Source of the DNA: Bacteroidota bacterium
GTDB lineage: Bacteria; Bacteroidota; Bacteroidia; Chitinophagales; Chitinophagaceae
Reading direction: 5' to 3'
Length of the DNA stretch: 64,000 bases
Assembly: GCA_016868855.1 (NCBI GenBank)
Contig: VGFP01000001.1
Span: 124,001-188,000 of the forward strand
In this document: positions 21,238-31,115 of the stretch, one piece after another
Layout of the letters: the number at the start of each line of letters is the position of its first letter
Position numbering within the stretch: position 1 is the first letter of the stretch
The notes under the pieces: generated by a model
Database searches by the model: none
Seen by the model: the letters and a program-made list of their open reading frames with translations, nothing else
Told to the model about the DNA's origin: nothing
Position numbers and translations under genes: made by a program

Positions 21238-22491
21238 TTATTTCAATTGATAATTGGAATGAAGAATGGTTGCAAAGGCTGTGCCCTTAAACGCTTTCCC
21301 AATATATGCAGCATTGGCTGATTTGGATTTGATATGGTTTGTGGTATAAGTGCCAACTGATTCAGTATCAAAAATGGTAATATCAGCTGGATTGTTTTTT
21401 TCAATGGTTGCCTGTAGTTGGAATATTGTTCTGGGTTTGTAGCAGATGGTCTGAAGTATTTCGTCGATGGTAAGTCCGGTTGTTCCCAGTAAACCAAAAG
21501 CCGCTTCTAGTCCCAAGGTTCCATATCCCGCATATTCAAATTCACAAATTTTCGCATCCTTGTTTTGTGCAGTGTGATGAGTGGTGATGCAATCAATGGT
21601 GCCATCTTTTACTCCCTGAATCAATGCTTTCCTATCTTTCTCTGTTCTGAGCGGGGGATTGACCTTCAGATTCGTATTGTATCCAACCAAATCATCTTCA
21701 GTGAAGAGCAAGTGGTGAACTGTTGTTGAGCAAGTCACCTGCACTCCATCTTTTTTTGCCTTTTTGATCATGGCAACGGATGAAGCTAGACTCACACCCG
21801 TAATATGAATCCTTGATTGAGAATAATTGGCCAGCGCTAAATCCCGCGCAACCATGATCTCTTCTGCCAGGGCAGGTTTTCCGGGTAAACCAATTTGGGT
21901 GGAAATGATTCCTTCGTTCATTTGACCATGGGGTGCGACTGACTGGTCATCCGGTATTTGAATGATGATGCCATTGAATGCACTTACGTATTGAAGTGCT
22001 TTGATCAGGAGTCCGGCTGATTGAATTGATTTTGTTCCATCTCCAAATCCAATGGCACCTGAGGCGTGCATGTCATACATTTCTGTCAGCTCCCTTCCCT
22101 CAGTCAGTTTGGTTACAGCTCCAATGGGATGAACTTGGCAAGGCAATGATTTGCTTGCTGAAACAATATATTCCACACCGGTTTTTGATTGAACAATCGG
22201 TTGGGTATTGGGGGATGAAAAAACATGTGTGAATCCACCGCTGGCTGCTGATTCCGCTAGTGATTTTAGATCATCCTTGAATTCAAACCCTGGATCAGTG
22301 CCAACTGTAAAAATATCTACCCAACCTGGAGAAGCCATTTTGCCTTTGGCGTCCAGCACATGATCTGCTTTTACATCAATGGAGGAAGAAATATCTGTAA
22401 TGATACCGTCGGAAACAAGGATGTCCTTGACTGTATTGTTGTGGGATGAGTTGTTGTCCTTAATAAGTGCTTGGCGGACAAGTATCTTCAT
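21238..22491 (-). CDS. Dihydroorotase homologue, probably non-catalytic
   Basis: Amidohydrolase fold (MASPGWVDIFTVGTDPGFEFKDDL; KVNPPLRTEKDRKALIQGVKDGTIDCITTHHTAQNKD), but HxH replaced by FTV and DHAPH replaced by HHTAQ. Confidence 0.85.
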   Translation of the reverse strand: MKILVRQALIKDNNSSHNNTVKDILVSDGIITDISSSIDVKADHVLDAKGKMASPGWVDIFTVGTDPGFEFKDDLKSLAESAASGGFTHVFSSPNTQPIVQSKTGVEYIVSASKSLPCQVHPIGAVTKLTEGRELTEMYDMHASGAIGFGDGTKSIQSAGLLIKALQYVSAFNGIIIQIPDDQSVAPHGQMNEGIISTQIGLPGKPALAEEIMVARDLALANYSQSRIHITGVSLASSVAMIKKAKKDGVQVTCSTTVHHLLFTEDDLVGYNTNLKVNPPLRTEKDRKALIQGVKDGTIDCITTHHTAQNKDAKICEFEYAGYGTLGLEAAFGLLGTTGLTIDEILQTICYKPRTIFQLQATIEKNNPADITIFDTESVGTYTTNHIKSKSANAAYIGKAFKGTAFATILHSNYQLK

Positions 22492-22581
22492 AAAAGAGGA
22501 ATTACACAAAGATAAAGCATTGGAATGATATAGTTAAAGGGGTGTCCATTAGGGTGATTTTTCTTAATTTTGCTCTCCGTT

Positions 22582-22655
22582 CGGGAAGTGGCGCAGCCCG
22601 GTAGCGCACTTGTATGGGGTGCAAGGGGTCGCCAGTTCGAATCTGGTCTTCCCGA
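22582..22655 (+). tRNA. tRNA-Pro(GGG)
   Basis: Full cloverleaf: acceptor cgggaag/cttcccg, anticodon loop ATGGGGT, T-loop TTCGAAT; CCA not encoded. Confidence 0.97.
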
Positions 22656-22664
22656 CAAAACAAA

Positions 22665-22692
22665 AAAGCCTTGGCAAAAGCCAGGGCTTTTT
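22665..22692 (+). terminator. Intrinsic terminator downstream of tRNA-Pro
   Basis: AAAGCCTTGGC-AAAA-GCCAGGGCTTTTT. Confidence 0.88.
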
Positions 22693-22764
22693 GTTTGTAT
22701 TCAAAGTAAACTTCATTAGAAAATTTAAAAACTATATGTAAATTACTCCTACAAAAATTGATAT

Positions 22765-24165
22765 ATGAAGAAGAACAGTTCCTCCTCACGCAGAAATTTC
22801 CTCCAACAAATCGGTGCCACCAGTTTGGTAGCAGCCATTTCACCTTTGGGTTCACTTTCAGCCCAAGAGAAAGCAGAAGAAAGAATCATTCGTTATGAAA
22901 AGAAAATTTCAACAGGAGATAAAATCAGATTGGGTGTGATTGGATTTGGTGTGCAAGGTCATATTGACCTGGCAACTGCCTTGAAAGTACCGGGTGTAGA
23001 ACTGGCAGGAATTTGCGATTTGTATACAGGCAGACTCCAAAACGCAAAAGAAATGTACGGCAATGATTTGTTTACCACCAGAGATTACAGAGCATTGCTG
23101 GATAGAAGTGATATCGATGCTGTCATCATTGCCACACATGATGTATGGCATGCAAGAATGACGCTAGATGCACTGGCCAAAGGGAAGCATGTTTATATTG
23201 AAAAGCCCATGGTATATAAGATCAACCAGGGTGCAGATATTATTGCAGCAGAAAAAAAATATGGTAAAGTATTGCAAGTGGGTAGTCAGCGTGTAAGCAG
23301 TATCGGACTCGCAAAGGCGAAAGAACTGCTTGCAGCAGGGGAGATTGGTAAATTGAACATGGTCAATGCTGTATACGACAGACAGAGTTCTATCGGAGCT
23401 TGGGAATACACCATACCTAAAGATGCCGATGCCGATTCAACCGATTGGGACAGGTTCATACAGGTAACAAATAAAATACCTTATGACTCAAAGAAATTCT
23501 TCTGGTGGAGAGCGTTCAAAGAAGTGGGGACCGGTGTGGCAGGTGATCTTTTTGTGCACCTGTTGAGTGGTACGCATTTGATTACCAATTCAAACGGACC
23601 CGAAACGATCTACAGCACTGGACAATTCAGTCATTGGCTGGATGGAAGAAATATGCCGGATGTTATGTCGGGTATAATGCAGTATCCAGACTGCCCAGAG
23701 CATCCTGCTTTCCAGTTAACGCTTCAAGTGAACTTCATCAGTGGAACAGGCGGACAACAAATCATCCGCATGATTGGATCTGAAGGGGTAATGGAAGTCA
23801 ACGGCAACAACATCACAGTAAAACACTCTATTCTTCCGGAAGCACCTGGCTTTGGCGGATATGATTCCGTTTTCACTTTTGCCAAGAACATGCAAGAGGA
23901 AATGCAAAAAGAATATGATGCCAAGTGGACTCCCGCTCAACGTAAAAGAAAAACAAAAGACGATGTGGTGTACAAGGCTCCGGCTGGATACGATGAACAC
24001 CTAGATCATTTCACCAACTTCTTCGATTCCATCAGAACAGGAAAGAAAGTAGTGGAAGATGCAACATTTGGATTCAGAGCTGCAGCACCAACATTGGCTT
24101 GCAACGACAGCTATTTCACCACGAAAATTGTGAAGTGGGATCCAGTTAACATGAAACTCAAATAA
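22765..24165 (+). CDS. Gfo/Idh/MocA family oxidoreductase with Tat-type signal
   Basis: SRRNFLQQIGATS; IRLGVIGFGVQGHIDL; GKHVYIEKPM. Confidence 0.93.
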   Translation: MKKNSSSSRRNFLQQIGATSLVAAISPLGSLSAQEKAEERIIRYEKKISTGDKIRLGVIGFGVQGHIDLATALKVPGVELAGICDLYTGRLQNAKEMYGNDLFTTRDYRALLDRSDIDAVIIATHDVWHARMTLDALAKGKHVYIEKPMVYKINQGADIIAAEKKYGKVLQVGSQRVSSIGLAKAKELLAAGEIGKLNMVNAVYDRQSSIGAWEYTIPKDADADSTDWDRFIQVTNKIPYDSKKFFWWRAFKEVGTGVAGDLFVHLLSGTHLITNSNGPETIYSTGQFSHWLDGRNMPDVMSGIMQYPDCPEHPAFQLTLQVNFISGTGGQQIIRMIGSEGVMEVNGNNITVKHSILPEAPGFGGYDSVFTFAKNMQEEMQKEYDAKWTPAQRKRKTKDDVVYKAPAGYDEHLDHFTNFFDSIRTGKKVVEDATFGFRAAAPTLACNDSYFTTKIVKWDPVNMKLK

Positions 24166-24168
24166 TAT

Positions 24169-26007
24169 CTACAATATTCCCTGTAAACTGCCTCCTGAAG
24201 AAAACAGCCTGTCTGTTTTCTTCACTATGGCTGGATCCAGTTCTACTGCAGGAGCATGATGTGGCTTGATGCGTGCGTCAATCAGCATGGGACCAGTACA
24301 TCCCCAATGTTTGTTTTCAACAAATGATCCCACTCCATGAATATCATGAGAAGGATTCGTGCGGGTAAATGTTACCCAAAGAAAATTATTCAAATGTTTT
24401 GAAACGAATGTTGCATCATCACAAACCACCAACATTGTAATACCTTTCAATCGTTCAACTGCATGCATGAGCTGCTGATTGAGTTGCTCCATTTCAGTGT
24501 TTGCTTGCTGATGATCAACGTATGGTTTTAATTGAATGGCCACCATTCCATTGAAAATCATTTTTGCATCGGTGATTCCATTCAATGATTTGATTTCTTC
24601 CGGGATTTCCGTCGCGAGCTCCCTTAATTTATCGCCATATGCTGCAAAAACAACTTTGCTGCCTGAATTGAGTCCGGATCCTGAATAATCCAGCGTATCG
24701 ATGGTAGTATTGGTGTGAAAATGAACATCTCTCTTTAAATCAATTCTTTCAAATACGTACTTGAGGTATTCTTTGATGTGATGCGTGGACAATTGATTGG
24801 TATCATCTGCAGTAATGAATAAAAATTTCGCGAGACTCAATTGTCCGGTTCCCAGTACGTGGTTTGCGATGGTCAAAATTTCAGCTGGTTGCTTGGTGGG
24901 CAAGTAGGGGGTATAACGTTCACTTCCTATGGCAAGCAAGAGGGGATGAACACCAGATGCATCCACTGCATGTACTTCTTTCAATCCTGGTATTTCATTC
25001 GGTATTGCTTCACCTGTAATCTCATGAATCAATTGTCCAAAGCTGGTATCCTCCTGCGGAGGTCTGCCTACTACTGTAAACGGCCAAATAGCATTTTCCT
25101 TTGCATATACCTTGTGAACACGCATTAAAGGAAATGGATGCTCGAGACTGTAATAGCCGAGATGATCACCAAATGGACCTTCAGGTTTGTTTTCCCCAGG
25201 ATAAACTTCACCTGTGATAACAAAATCGGCATCAGTGCTTATACAAAAACCATCTTTATATGTATAACGAAATCTTCTTCCAGCAAGAATCCCAGCAAAA
25301 TTGATTTCACTCATTCCCTCAGGCAATGGCATGACAGCAGAAACTGTATGAGCAGGAGGACCACCAACGAAAACGCTTACTTTGAGTGGTTTATTTTTTT
25401 TGTTTGATTTTGTTTGATGTACACCAATACCTCTGTGGAGTTGATAATGAAGTCCAATTTCATTGTTGAGACGATAATCATTGCCGCTCAATTGAATCCG
25501 GTACATCCCAAGATTGGATTGTGCGATGCCTGGTTGATCGATGTCTTCTGAATAAACCTGAGGAAGTGTCACAAATGCTCCACCATCTTTGGGCCAATGT
25601 TGAATCAACGGTAATGCTTCAATGCTGATTTCTTTGTACAAAACAGGTTTTTGTATTGGGTTGCGCAATGGGAGGGCATGAATAGCATGTATACCTGCAG
25701 ATATATTTTTTAACGGATGTTTAAGTGCTTGAACTGGATTTTGTTTGACCCTGATCAATTGCTGTACATGAGTGAGGGTATCTCTGAAAATGAATTTGCT
25801 TCTTTCCAGTGATCCAAAAATATTGGATGCTATTCTATAACTGGTTCCTTTTACATTTTCAAAAAGCAGTGCGGGTCCACCTGCTTCATACACACGATGA
25901 TGAATGGTTGCCAATTCAAGAAAAGGGTCAACTTCTTCAGTGACCCTTTTCAAATGACCGTTTTTTTCCAGATCAAGTAGGCATTGTTCGAGAGATGAAT
26001 ATGCCAT
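24169..26007 (-). CDS. UbiD family decarboxylase
   Basis: GGPALLFENVKG; PEGPFGDHLGYYS; THHIKEYLKYVFERID; HDIHGVGSFVENKHWGCTGPMLIDARIKPHHAP. Confidence 0.9.
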   Translation of the reverse strand: MAYSSLEQCLLDLEKNGHLKRVTEEVDPFLELATIHHRVYEAGGPALLFENVKGTSYRIASNIFGSLERSKFIFRDTLTHVQQLIRVKQNPVQALKHPLKNISAGIHAIHALPLRNPIQKPVLYKEISIEALPLIQHWPKDGGAFVTLPQVYSEDIDQPGIAQSNLGMYRIQLSGNDYRLNNEIGLHYQLHRGIGVHQTKSNKKNKPLKVSVFVGGPPAHTVSAVMPLPEGMSEINFAGILAGRRFRYTYKDGFCISTDADFVITGEVYPGENKPEGPFGDHLGYYSLEHPFPLMRVHKVYAKENAIWPFTVVGRPPQEDTSFGQLIHEITGEAIPNEIPGLKEVHAVDASGVHPLLLAIGSERYTPYLPTKQPAEILTIANHVLGTGQLSLAKFLFITADDTNQLSTHHIKEYLKYVFERIDLKRDVHFHTNTTIDTLDYSGSGLNSGSKVVFAAYGDKLRELATEIPEEIKSLNGITDAKMIFNGMVAIQLKPYVDHQQANTEMEQLNQQLMHAVERLKGITMLVVCDDATFVSKHLNNFLWVTFTRTNPSHDIHGVGSFVENKHWGCTGPMLIDARIKPHHAPAVELDPAIVKKTDRLFSSGGSLQGIL

Positions 26008-26017
26008 GTATATTCAA

Positions 26018-26434
26018 TTAAATTCTTTCAAACGCAGAGAAGAAAAAGCTGCCTTCTATGGCTGCATTTTCATCGCTATCACTTCCGTGAACAGCGTTTT
26101 CTCCAACACTTTTTGCGTATAATTTTCTGATGGTTCCATCAGCAGCTTGTGCGGGATTGGTAGCACCGATCAATGTTCTGAAATCTGCAACAGCGTTTTC
26201 TTTTTCTAGAATAGCGGCAACAATGGGACCACTGCTCATGAACTCAACCAATTCACCATAGAAAGGCCTCTCTTTGTGTACAGCATAAAACTCACCAGCT
26301 TTTTCTGCACTTAGTCTGATGGCCTTCATTGCAATGATTTTGAATCCTGCTGCTTCGATGTGTTTCAAAATAGATCCGATGTGTCCAGCTGCGAATGCAT
26401 CTGGCTTGATCATGGTAAAGGTTCTGTTGCTCAT
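26018..26434 (-). CDS. ndk: Nucleoside diphosphate kinase
   Basis: [40 protein letters not shown]. Confidence 0.97.
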   Translation of the reverse strand: MSNRTFTMIKPDAFAAGHIGSILKHIEAAGFKIIAMKAIRLSAEKAGEFYAVHKERPFYGELVEFMSSGPIVAAILEKENAVADFRTLIGATNPAQAADGTIRKLYAKSVGENAVHGSDSDENAAIEGSFFFSAFERI

Positions 26435-26456
26435 ATTAGGTTGTAAATTTGGACTG

Positions 26457-26487
26457 CAAAGTTAATGCTACAACACCCACCCACCAA
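26457..26487 (-). promoter_or_regulatory. Bacteroidetes-type promoter for ndk
   Basis: Minus strand TTG (26487-26485) - N20 - TAACTTTG (26464-26457). Confidence 0.65.
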
Positions 26488-26512
26488 GAAAAGCTGTACA
26501 TTTGACAGCCGC

Positions 26513-27520
26513 ATGAAAGATATTCAATCAGTATTTTCATCCATCGCTCCAGCAGACAGCATTGTAATTACCATGCACCAGAAACCAGATCCTGATGCGA
26601 TGGGTTCATCTTTGGGACTTTTCCATTTCCTGAAAGCCGCTGGTTTTCAGTCGCATGTGATCTCTCCCACGAATTGGGCTGATTTTCTTAAATGGATGCC
26701 AGGAATTGATGTTGTATTGGATTATGAGAACATGCGTGAAAAAGCCAATCAGATCGTTGAACAGGCTGACTGGATTTTTTGTCTGGATTTCAACAATATG
26801 TCCAGAACAAAATCCATGGAACAAATCCTGCTCAATTCAAAAGCCAAAAAAGTATTGATCGATCATCACCGGGAACCACAAACAGCTGTATTTGATTATG
26901 GCATCAGTGACATCAGCAAAAGCTCGACTTCGGAAATGATTTATGATTTCATTGTTTCAACCGACAAATCAGACTTGATGAACAAGGAATCAGCACAATG
27001 TATTTATGCCGGCGTCATGGCTGATACTGGATCTTTTCGATTTGCATCTACCACTGCAAGTGTGCATTTGATGGTTGCACATTTGAAAGGATTTCAAATC
27101 GATCATGCCAAAATACATACTGCAGTCTACGAAAATTTTCATGAAAACAGACTCCGCTTCATTGGACATGTGCTTACATACAGAATGGAAATATTATATG
27201 AATACAATACCGCACTGATTGCCATCCCTAAATCTGATACACAGAAATATCATATCAAGACTGGGGATACAGAGGGACTCGTCAACTATCCACTCTCTAT
27301 AAAAGGCATTGAAATGGCAGCTTTGTTGATTGATCGCGATGATGAACGCAAATGGTCGTTCCGAAGCAAAGAAAGTTTTGACTGCAACAGTTTTGCAAGA
27401 AAATATTTCAATGGCGGCGGGCATAATAATGCTTCTGGGGGAAGGAGTGTTGAATCACTTGAAGAAAATATTGCACAATTCAAGAAGGTATTGAAAGAAT
27501 TCTCATCTTTACAACAATAA
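26513..27520 (+). CDS. DHH/DHHA1 family phosphoesterase (NrnA-like bifunctional oligoribonuclease / pAp phosphatase)
   Basis: HQKPDPDAMGSSLGLF; CLDFNNMSR; LIDHHREPQ; FNGGGHNNASGG; TACATTTG box at 26497-26504 favours ATG at 26513. Confidence 0.92.
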   Translation: MKDIQSVFSSIAPADSIVITMHQKPDPDAMGSSLGLFHFLKAAGFQSHVISPTNWADFLKWMPGIDVVLDYENMREKANQIVEQADWIFCLDFNNMSRTKSMEQILLNSKAKKVLIDHHREPQTAVFDYGISDISKSSTSEMIYDFIVSTDKSDLMNKESAQCIYAGVMADTGSFRFASTTASVHLMVAHLKGFQIDHAKIHTAVYENFHENRLRFIGHVLTYRMEILYEYNTALIAIPKSDTQKYHIKTGDTEGLVNYPLSIKGIEMAALLIDRDDERKWSFRSKESFDCNSFARKYFNGGGHNNASGGRSVESLEENIAQFKKVLKEFSSLQQ

Positions 27521-27527
27521 ACATACA

Positions 27528-28460
27528 ATGAAACAAACAAACTTTTTATTGGCTGCCGTAGCAGCTATCCTCTTCAGCTCATGCTCACAGGTTGGGTTTG
27601 AAAAAACAAAATCCGGACTCCAATATAAAATCATCAAATCCGGAGATGGTGAAAAATTGGAGCAGGGCGACTTTGTAAAATTTCAATACAAACTTACCTA
27701 TAAAGATTCTGTTGTTATGAGTACCTACGGAGTGTTGCCTGCCTATGATCAAGTGGACAGCGTAGGAAGATTCCACGATTTTTCAGAAATCATGACCAAA
27801 TTGAAAGTAGGCGACAGTCTCATTACATATCAATTTCATGATTCCATGCAAAAAACCTCACAATTTGGAATGCCTCCTTATTTGAAAAAAGGGGAAAAAC
27901 AAATTGCTTCACTTAAAATTATCAAGGTATTCAAAAACAAAGCCGATCAAGTCGGCAGAGAACTTGCCTATGCAGATTATCAGAGTGAGATCAGCAAACA
28001 CAAGGAAAAAGAATTGGCAGAAATTAAAAAATATGTAGATGCTAAAAACATCCCTGCTCAGAAAGTCAACAACAGTGTGTATTTGGTGATGGAGAAGGAA
28101 GGAACAGGACGCAGTGCTGATTCTGGACTCATGGTAGGTATTAAATATTCTGGTAAGAGCTTTGATGGAAAATATTTTGATTCAAATGTGGACTCTGCAA
28201 AACAAAGCACGGCTCATCCAATGGAAACATTTTATTTTATTTCCAAGAGAGAAGGTGCTATTCAAGGCATGCTTGAGGCCATCACTGCTTTCAAGGTTGG
28301 TAGCAAAGGAACCATGTATGTTCCTTCAACCCTTGCATACGGTCCGCAGGGAAATCCTCCTGTGATCAAGCCTTACGAAAATCTCATTTTCGAAATTGAA
28401 GTTGTGGAGGTAAAAGAGGCTCCTGCACAACCCCAAGGTCCACCTCCTGGAGGTTACTAA
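27528..28460 (+). CDS. FKBP-type peptidyl-prolyl isomerase lipoprotein, two FKBP-like domains
   Basis: Lipobox FSSCS; TKSGLQYKIIKSGDG...; second domain SGKSFDGKYFDSN...GSKGTMYVPSTLAYGPQGNPPVIKPYENLIFEIEVVEV. Confidence 0.9.
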   Translation: MKQTNFLLAAVAAILFSSCSQVGFEKTKSGLQYKIIKSGDGEKLEQGDFVKFQYKLTYKDSVVMSTYGVLPAYDQVDSVGRFHDFSEIMTKLKVGDSLITYQFHDSMQKTSQFGMPPYLKKGEKQIASLKIIKVFKNKADQVGRELAYADYQSEISKHKEKELAEIKKYVDAKNIPAQKVNNSVYLVMEKEGTGRSADSGLMVGIKYSGKSFDGKYFDSNVDSAKQSTAHPMETFYFISKREGAIQGMLEAITAFKVGSKGTMYVPSTLAYGPQGNPPVIKPYENLIFEIEVVEVKEAPAQPQGPPPGGY

Positions 28461-28470
28461 AATCATTTTT

Positions 28471-28499
28471 AAAAAAGGGCAGCATCAGCTGCCTTTTTT
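28471..28499. terminator. Bidirectional intrinsic terminator (FKBP/folP convergent pair)
   Basis: AAAAAAGGGCAGC-ATCA-GCTGCCTTTTTT; overlaps folP stop codon. Confidence 0.88.
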
Positions 28500-29325
28500 A
28501 TGCATGCATTTGCTGAAAAATAGCAATGATTTCTTTTGCAGGTTTTATATCATGCACCCTCAAAATATTGGCTCCCTTCATCAAAGCATACATGTTCAAC
28601 GCATTGGTGCCGTTCAGCGATTCCTCTGGTGTGCTGTTCAATAATTTATAGATCATTGACTTTCTAGAAACTCCGACCAGCAGTGGTTTTTTAAAGGATG
28701 TAAAACGATCAAGATCTCTCATCAATTGATAATTATGCTCAATGGTTTTCCCAAAACCAAATCCAGGATCAATGATGGTTTCGCTGATTCCTTTTGATGT
28801 CAGCAAATCAATTTTTTTTGTGAAGAAAGCTTCAATGTCTTCTGCTATTTTCTTATACGTGGGATTTTTTTGCATCGTATCGGGAGTACCCTGCATGTGC
28901 ATGCAAACAAAGGGCACTTTCATGTGTGCAACTTTTTCCAACATCAATGGGTCCATGTTACCTGCGCTGATATCGTTTACAATGCGGCATCCATGTTCAA
29001 CTGCATATTGTGCAACAGATGATTTGGTTGTGTCAATCGACATCCAAATAGAGGGATAGGCTTTTGCAACAAATAGTATGATTTCTGAAATCCGTTGAAT
29101 TTCTTCCTCATCGCTGATTTCCTCACTGCCTGGCCTGGAACTCCTTCCACCTATGTCTAGGATATCCACTCCCTCTTCAACCATTTTCTCGATCATGGCT
29201 TTAGCGTGGTTTATGTTGTTTGTGCGACTGCCAGCATAAAAAGAATCCGGTGTGCAATTAATTACTCCCATGATCTTGGGACTGTCAATGTTCAGTGTAT
29301 CGTTTCCTGAATGAAGCTTGTACAT
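28498..29325 (-). CDS. folP: Dihydropteroate synthase
   Basis: KIMGVINCTPDSFYAGSR; DILDIGGRSSRPGS; IDTTKSSVAQYAVEHGCRIVNDISAG. Confidence 0.97.
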   Translation of the reverse strand: MYKLHSGNDTLNIDSPKIMGVINCTPDSFYAGSRTNNINHAKAMIEKMVEEGVDILDIGGRSSRPGSEEISDEEEIQRISEIILFVAKAYPSIWMSIDTTKSSVAQYAVEHGCRIVNDISAGNMDPLMLEKVAHMKVPFVCMHMQGTPDTMQKNPTYKKIAEDIEAFFTKKIDLLTSKGISETIIDPGFGFGKTIEHNYQLMRDLDRFTSFKKPLLVGVSRKSMIYKLLNSTPEESLNGTNALNMYALMKGANILRVHDIKPAKEIIAIFQQMHA

Positions 29326-29367
29326 GTAGTTTCTTTATTACATTTGTAAATCAGATCCCAAATTTCG

Positions 29368-29928
29368 ATGAATTCCACTACAAATCTACAATACGATAAG
29401 GCTGTTCAGTCCTGCAAGGATATTTTCATCAAGAAAACGATCGACTATGGTACCTCTTGGAGATGCTTGAGGATCATTTCCATTACGGATCAGATTTTCA
29501 TCAAGGCCATGAGGGTTCGAACCATCCAGGAAAAAAAAGTACAGAAAGTAGGAGATGATATCAATGCAGAATTCAAGGGGATTGTCAATTATGGAATCAT
29601 TGGACTCATCCAACTAGCCATGGATGATCAGGCATCACAAGAGTTGGATGCTGATCATGTTTCAAAACTCTATGATGAACATATAGCCTTTGCCAGGAAT
29701 ACCATGTTGGATAAAAATCATGATTATGGTGAAGCATGGCGCGATATGAGTCAGGAGAGTTATATCGACCTTATCCTTATGAAACTCAGCAGGATTAGGC
29801 AGATTCTCTCCAACGACGGAAAAACGATCATCAGTGAGGGCATTGACGCCAATTTTGTTGACATCATTAATTATGCATTGTTTGGACTCTTATTGATTGA
29901 AGAAGGTAAACCAGGACACAAAGCTTGA
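29368..29928 (+). CDS. DUF1599 family protein with two tandem copies of the domain
   Basis: Internal duplication: KKTIDYGTSWRCLR...INAEFKGIVNYGIIGLIQL and DKNHDYGEAWRDMS...IDANFVDIINYALFGLLLI. Confidence 0.87.
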   Translation: MNSTTNLQYDKAVQSCKDIFIKKTIDYGTSWRCLRIISITDQIFIKAMRVRTIQEKKVQKVGDDINAEFKGIVNYGIIGLIQLAMDDQASQELDADHVSKLYDEHIAFARNTMLDKNHDYGEAWRDMSQESYIDLILMKLSRIRQILSNDGKTIISEGIDANFVDIINYALFGLLLIEEGKPGHKA

Positions 29929-29930
29929 TA

Positions 29931-31037
29931 ATGGCCAAGGTCATAACACATATTTTCAGATGCATAGTAGGGGTGCTGTTTATTTTCAGCGGACTCATCA
30001 AGGCGAATGATCCTTCTGGATTGAGTTATAAAATGCAAGAGTTTTTTGAGGTTTGGAACCTGTCAGCGTTGAATGATGCTACGCTGGTATTTTCCATCCT
30101 GATGATTGCATTCGAAATCATTGCCGGAGTTGCTGTTTTATTGGGATGGCAGTTCAAGTTGTTCAGTTGGTTGCTGTTTGGACTGATCATCTTCTTTACT
30201 TTTCTCACCGGCTATGCAGTCTTATCTGGCGCCATCAGAGAGTGTGGATGTTTCGGCGATTGCATCAAACTCACTGCTGAAGAGTCATTCTTGAAAGACA
30301 TTATCTTGTTTGGCATGATTGGATATTTGTTGGCCAAACGAAATACTGTACAACCCTTGTTCAACAATTATGTATCTGCTTCAGTTCTTTCTCTGTCAAC
30401 CGTCCTGAGTTTTTTAATGCAAATACATGTCTTGCAACACCAACCCTATGTTGATTGTTTGCCATATAAAATTGGAAACGATATTCAGGAAGGCATGAAA
30501 GCTCCCCTTGGTTCTATACCGGACAGTACGGTTATAAAGTTTGTCTATTTAAAAGATGGAAAAGAGCTTGAGTTTGATGCTGAGCATTTTCCTGAAGATT
30601 TCAATGACTCAGCATACAGCTTTATAAAACGATACGATAAACTGATCAGGGAGGGTAATGCAAAACCGCCAATCAAAGATTTTGTGATCAACACAGCAGA
30701 CGGAGCAGATACCACCCAAGCGATTCTCAGTGATCCAAGAGAAATGATGGTGCTTTTTGTAAAGGAGATGAGTGAATACCACGAGTGGGTTGGCGATTTC
30801 AAGGCTGTTACAACGGTGATGCAGCAAGGAGGCAGACCTGTCATCGTCATTACCTCTGATTTTGATCATGTAAAAAAAGTGTTTGAGGACAATGGAATAC
30901 AAGTACCTATTTACAAAGGCGATGCAGTGGCCATTAAAACTGCCGCAAGATCCACGCCCACGTTATACCGCATACAACAGGGTGTTATTTTGAGTAAATG
31001 GGGTCGACTTGATTTGAAGGATGCAATCGCCCATTGA
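29931..31037 (+). CDS. DoxX/BT_3928-like membrane protein with C-terminal thioredoxin-like region
   Basis: Four-TM DoxX-like region (RCIVGVLFIFSGLIKANDPSGLSYKMQEFFEVW; GAIRECGCFGDCIKL). Confidence 0.82.
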   Translation: MAKVITHIFRCIVGVLFIFSGLIKANDPSGLSYKMQEFFEVWNLSALNDATLVFSILMIAFEIIAGVAVLLGWQFKLFSWLLFGLIIFFTFLTGYAVLSGAIRECGCFGDCIKLTAEESFLKDIILFGMIGYLLAKRNTVQPLFNNYVSASVLSLSTVLSFLMQIHVLQHQPYVDCLPYKIGNDIQEGMKAPLGSIPDSTVIKFVYLKDGKELEFDAEHFPEDFNDSAYSFIKRYDKLIREGNAKPPIKDFVINTADGADTTQAILSDPREMMVLFVKEMSEYHEWVGDFKAVTTVMQQGGRPVIVITSDFDHVKKVFEDNGIQVPIYKGDAVAIKTAARSTPTLYRIQQGVILSKWGRLDLKDAIAH

Positions 31038-31115
31038 TTTTCGCCAGCTCGATGTTGAAATTTTCTTTTTTTTTAGTATATTAGGTTAAGCAGTTATTTC
31101 ACAAAACCTTTTAAC

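Noticed and set aside
22502-22855. 117-aa minus ORF containing CREDQIRTGDPLHPIQVRYRAAPLPERR
   Set aside because: This is the antisense translation of tRNA-Pro, a classic spurious ORF
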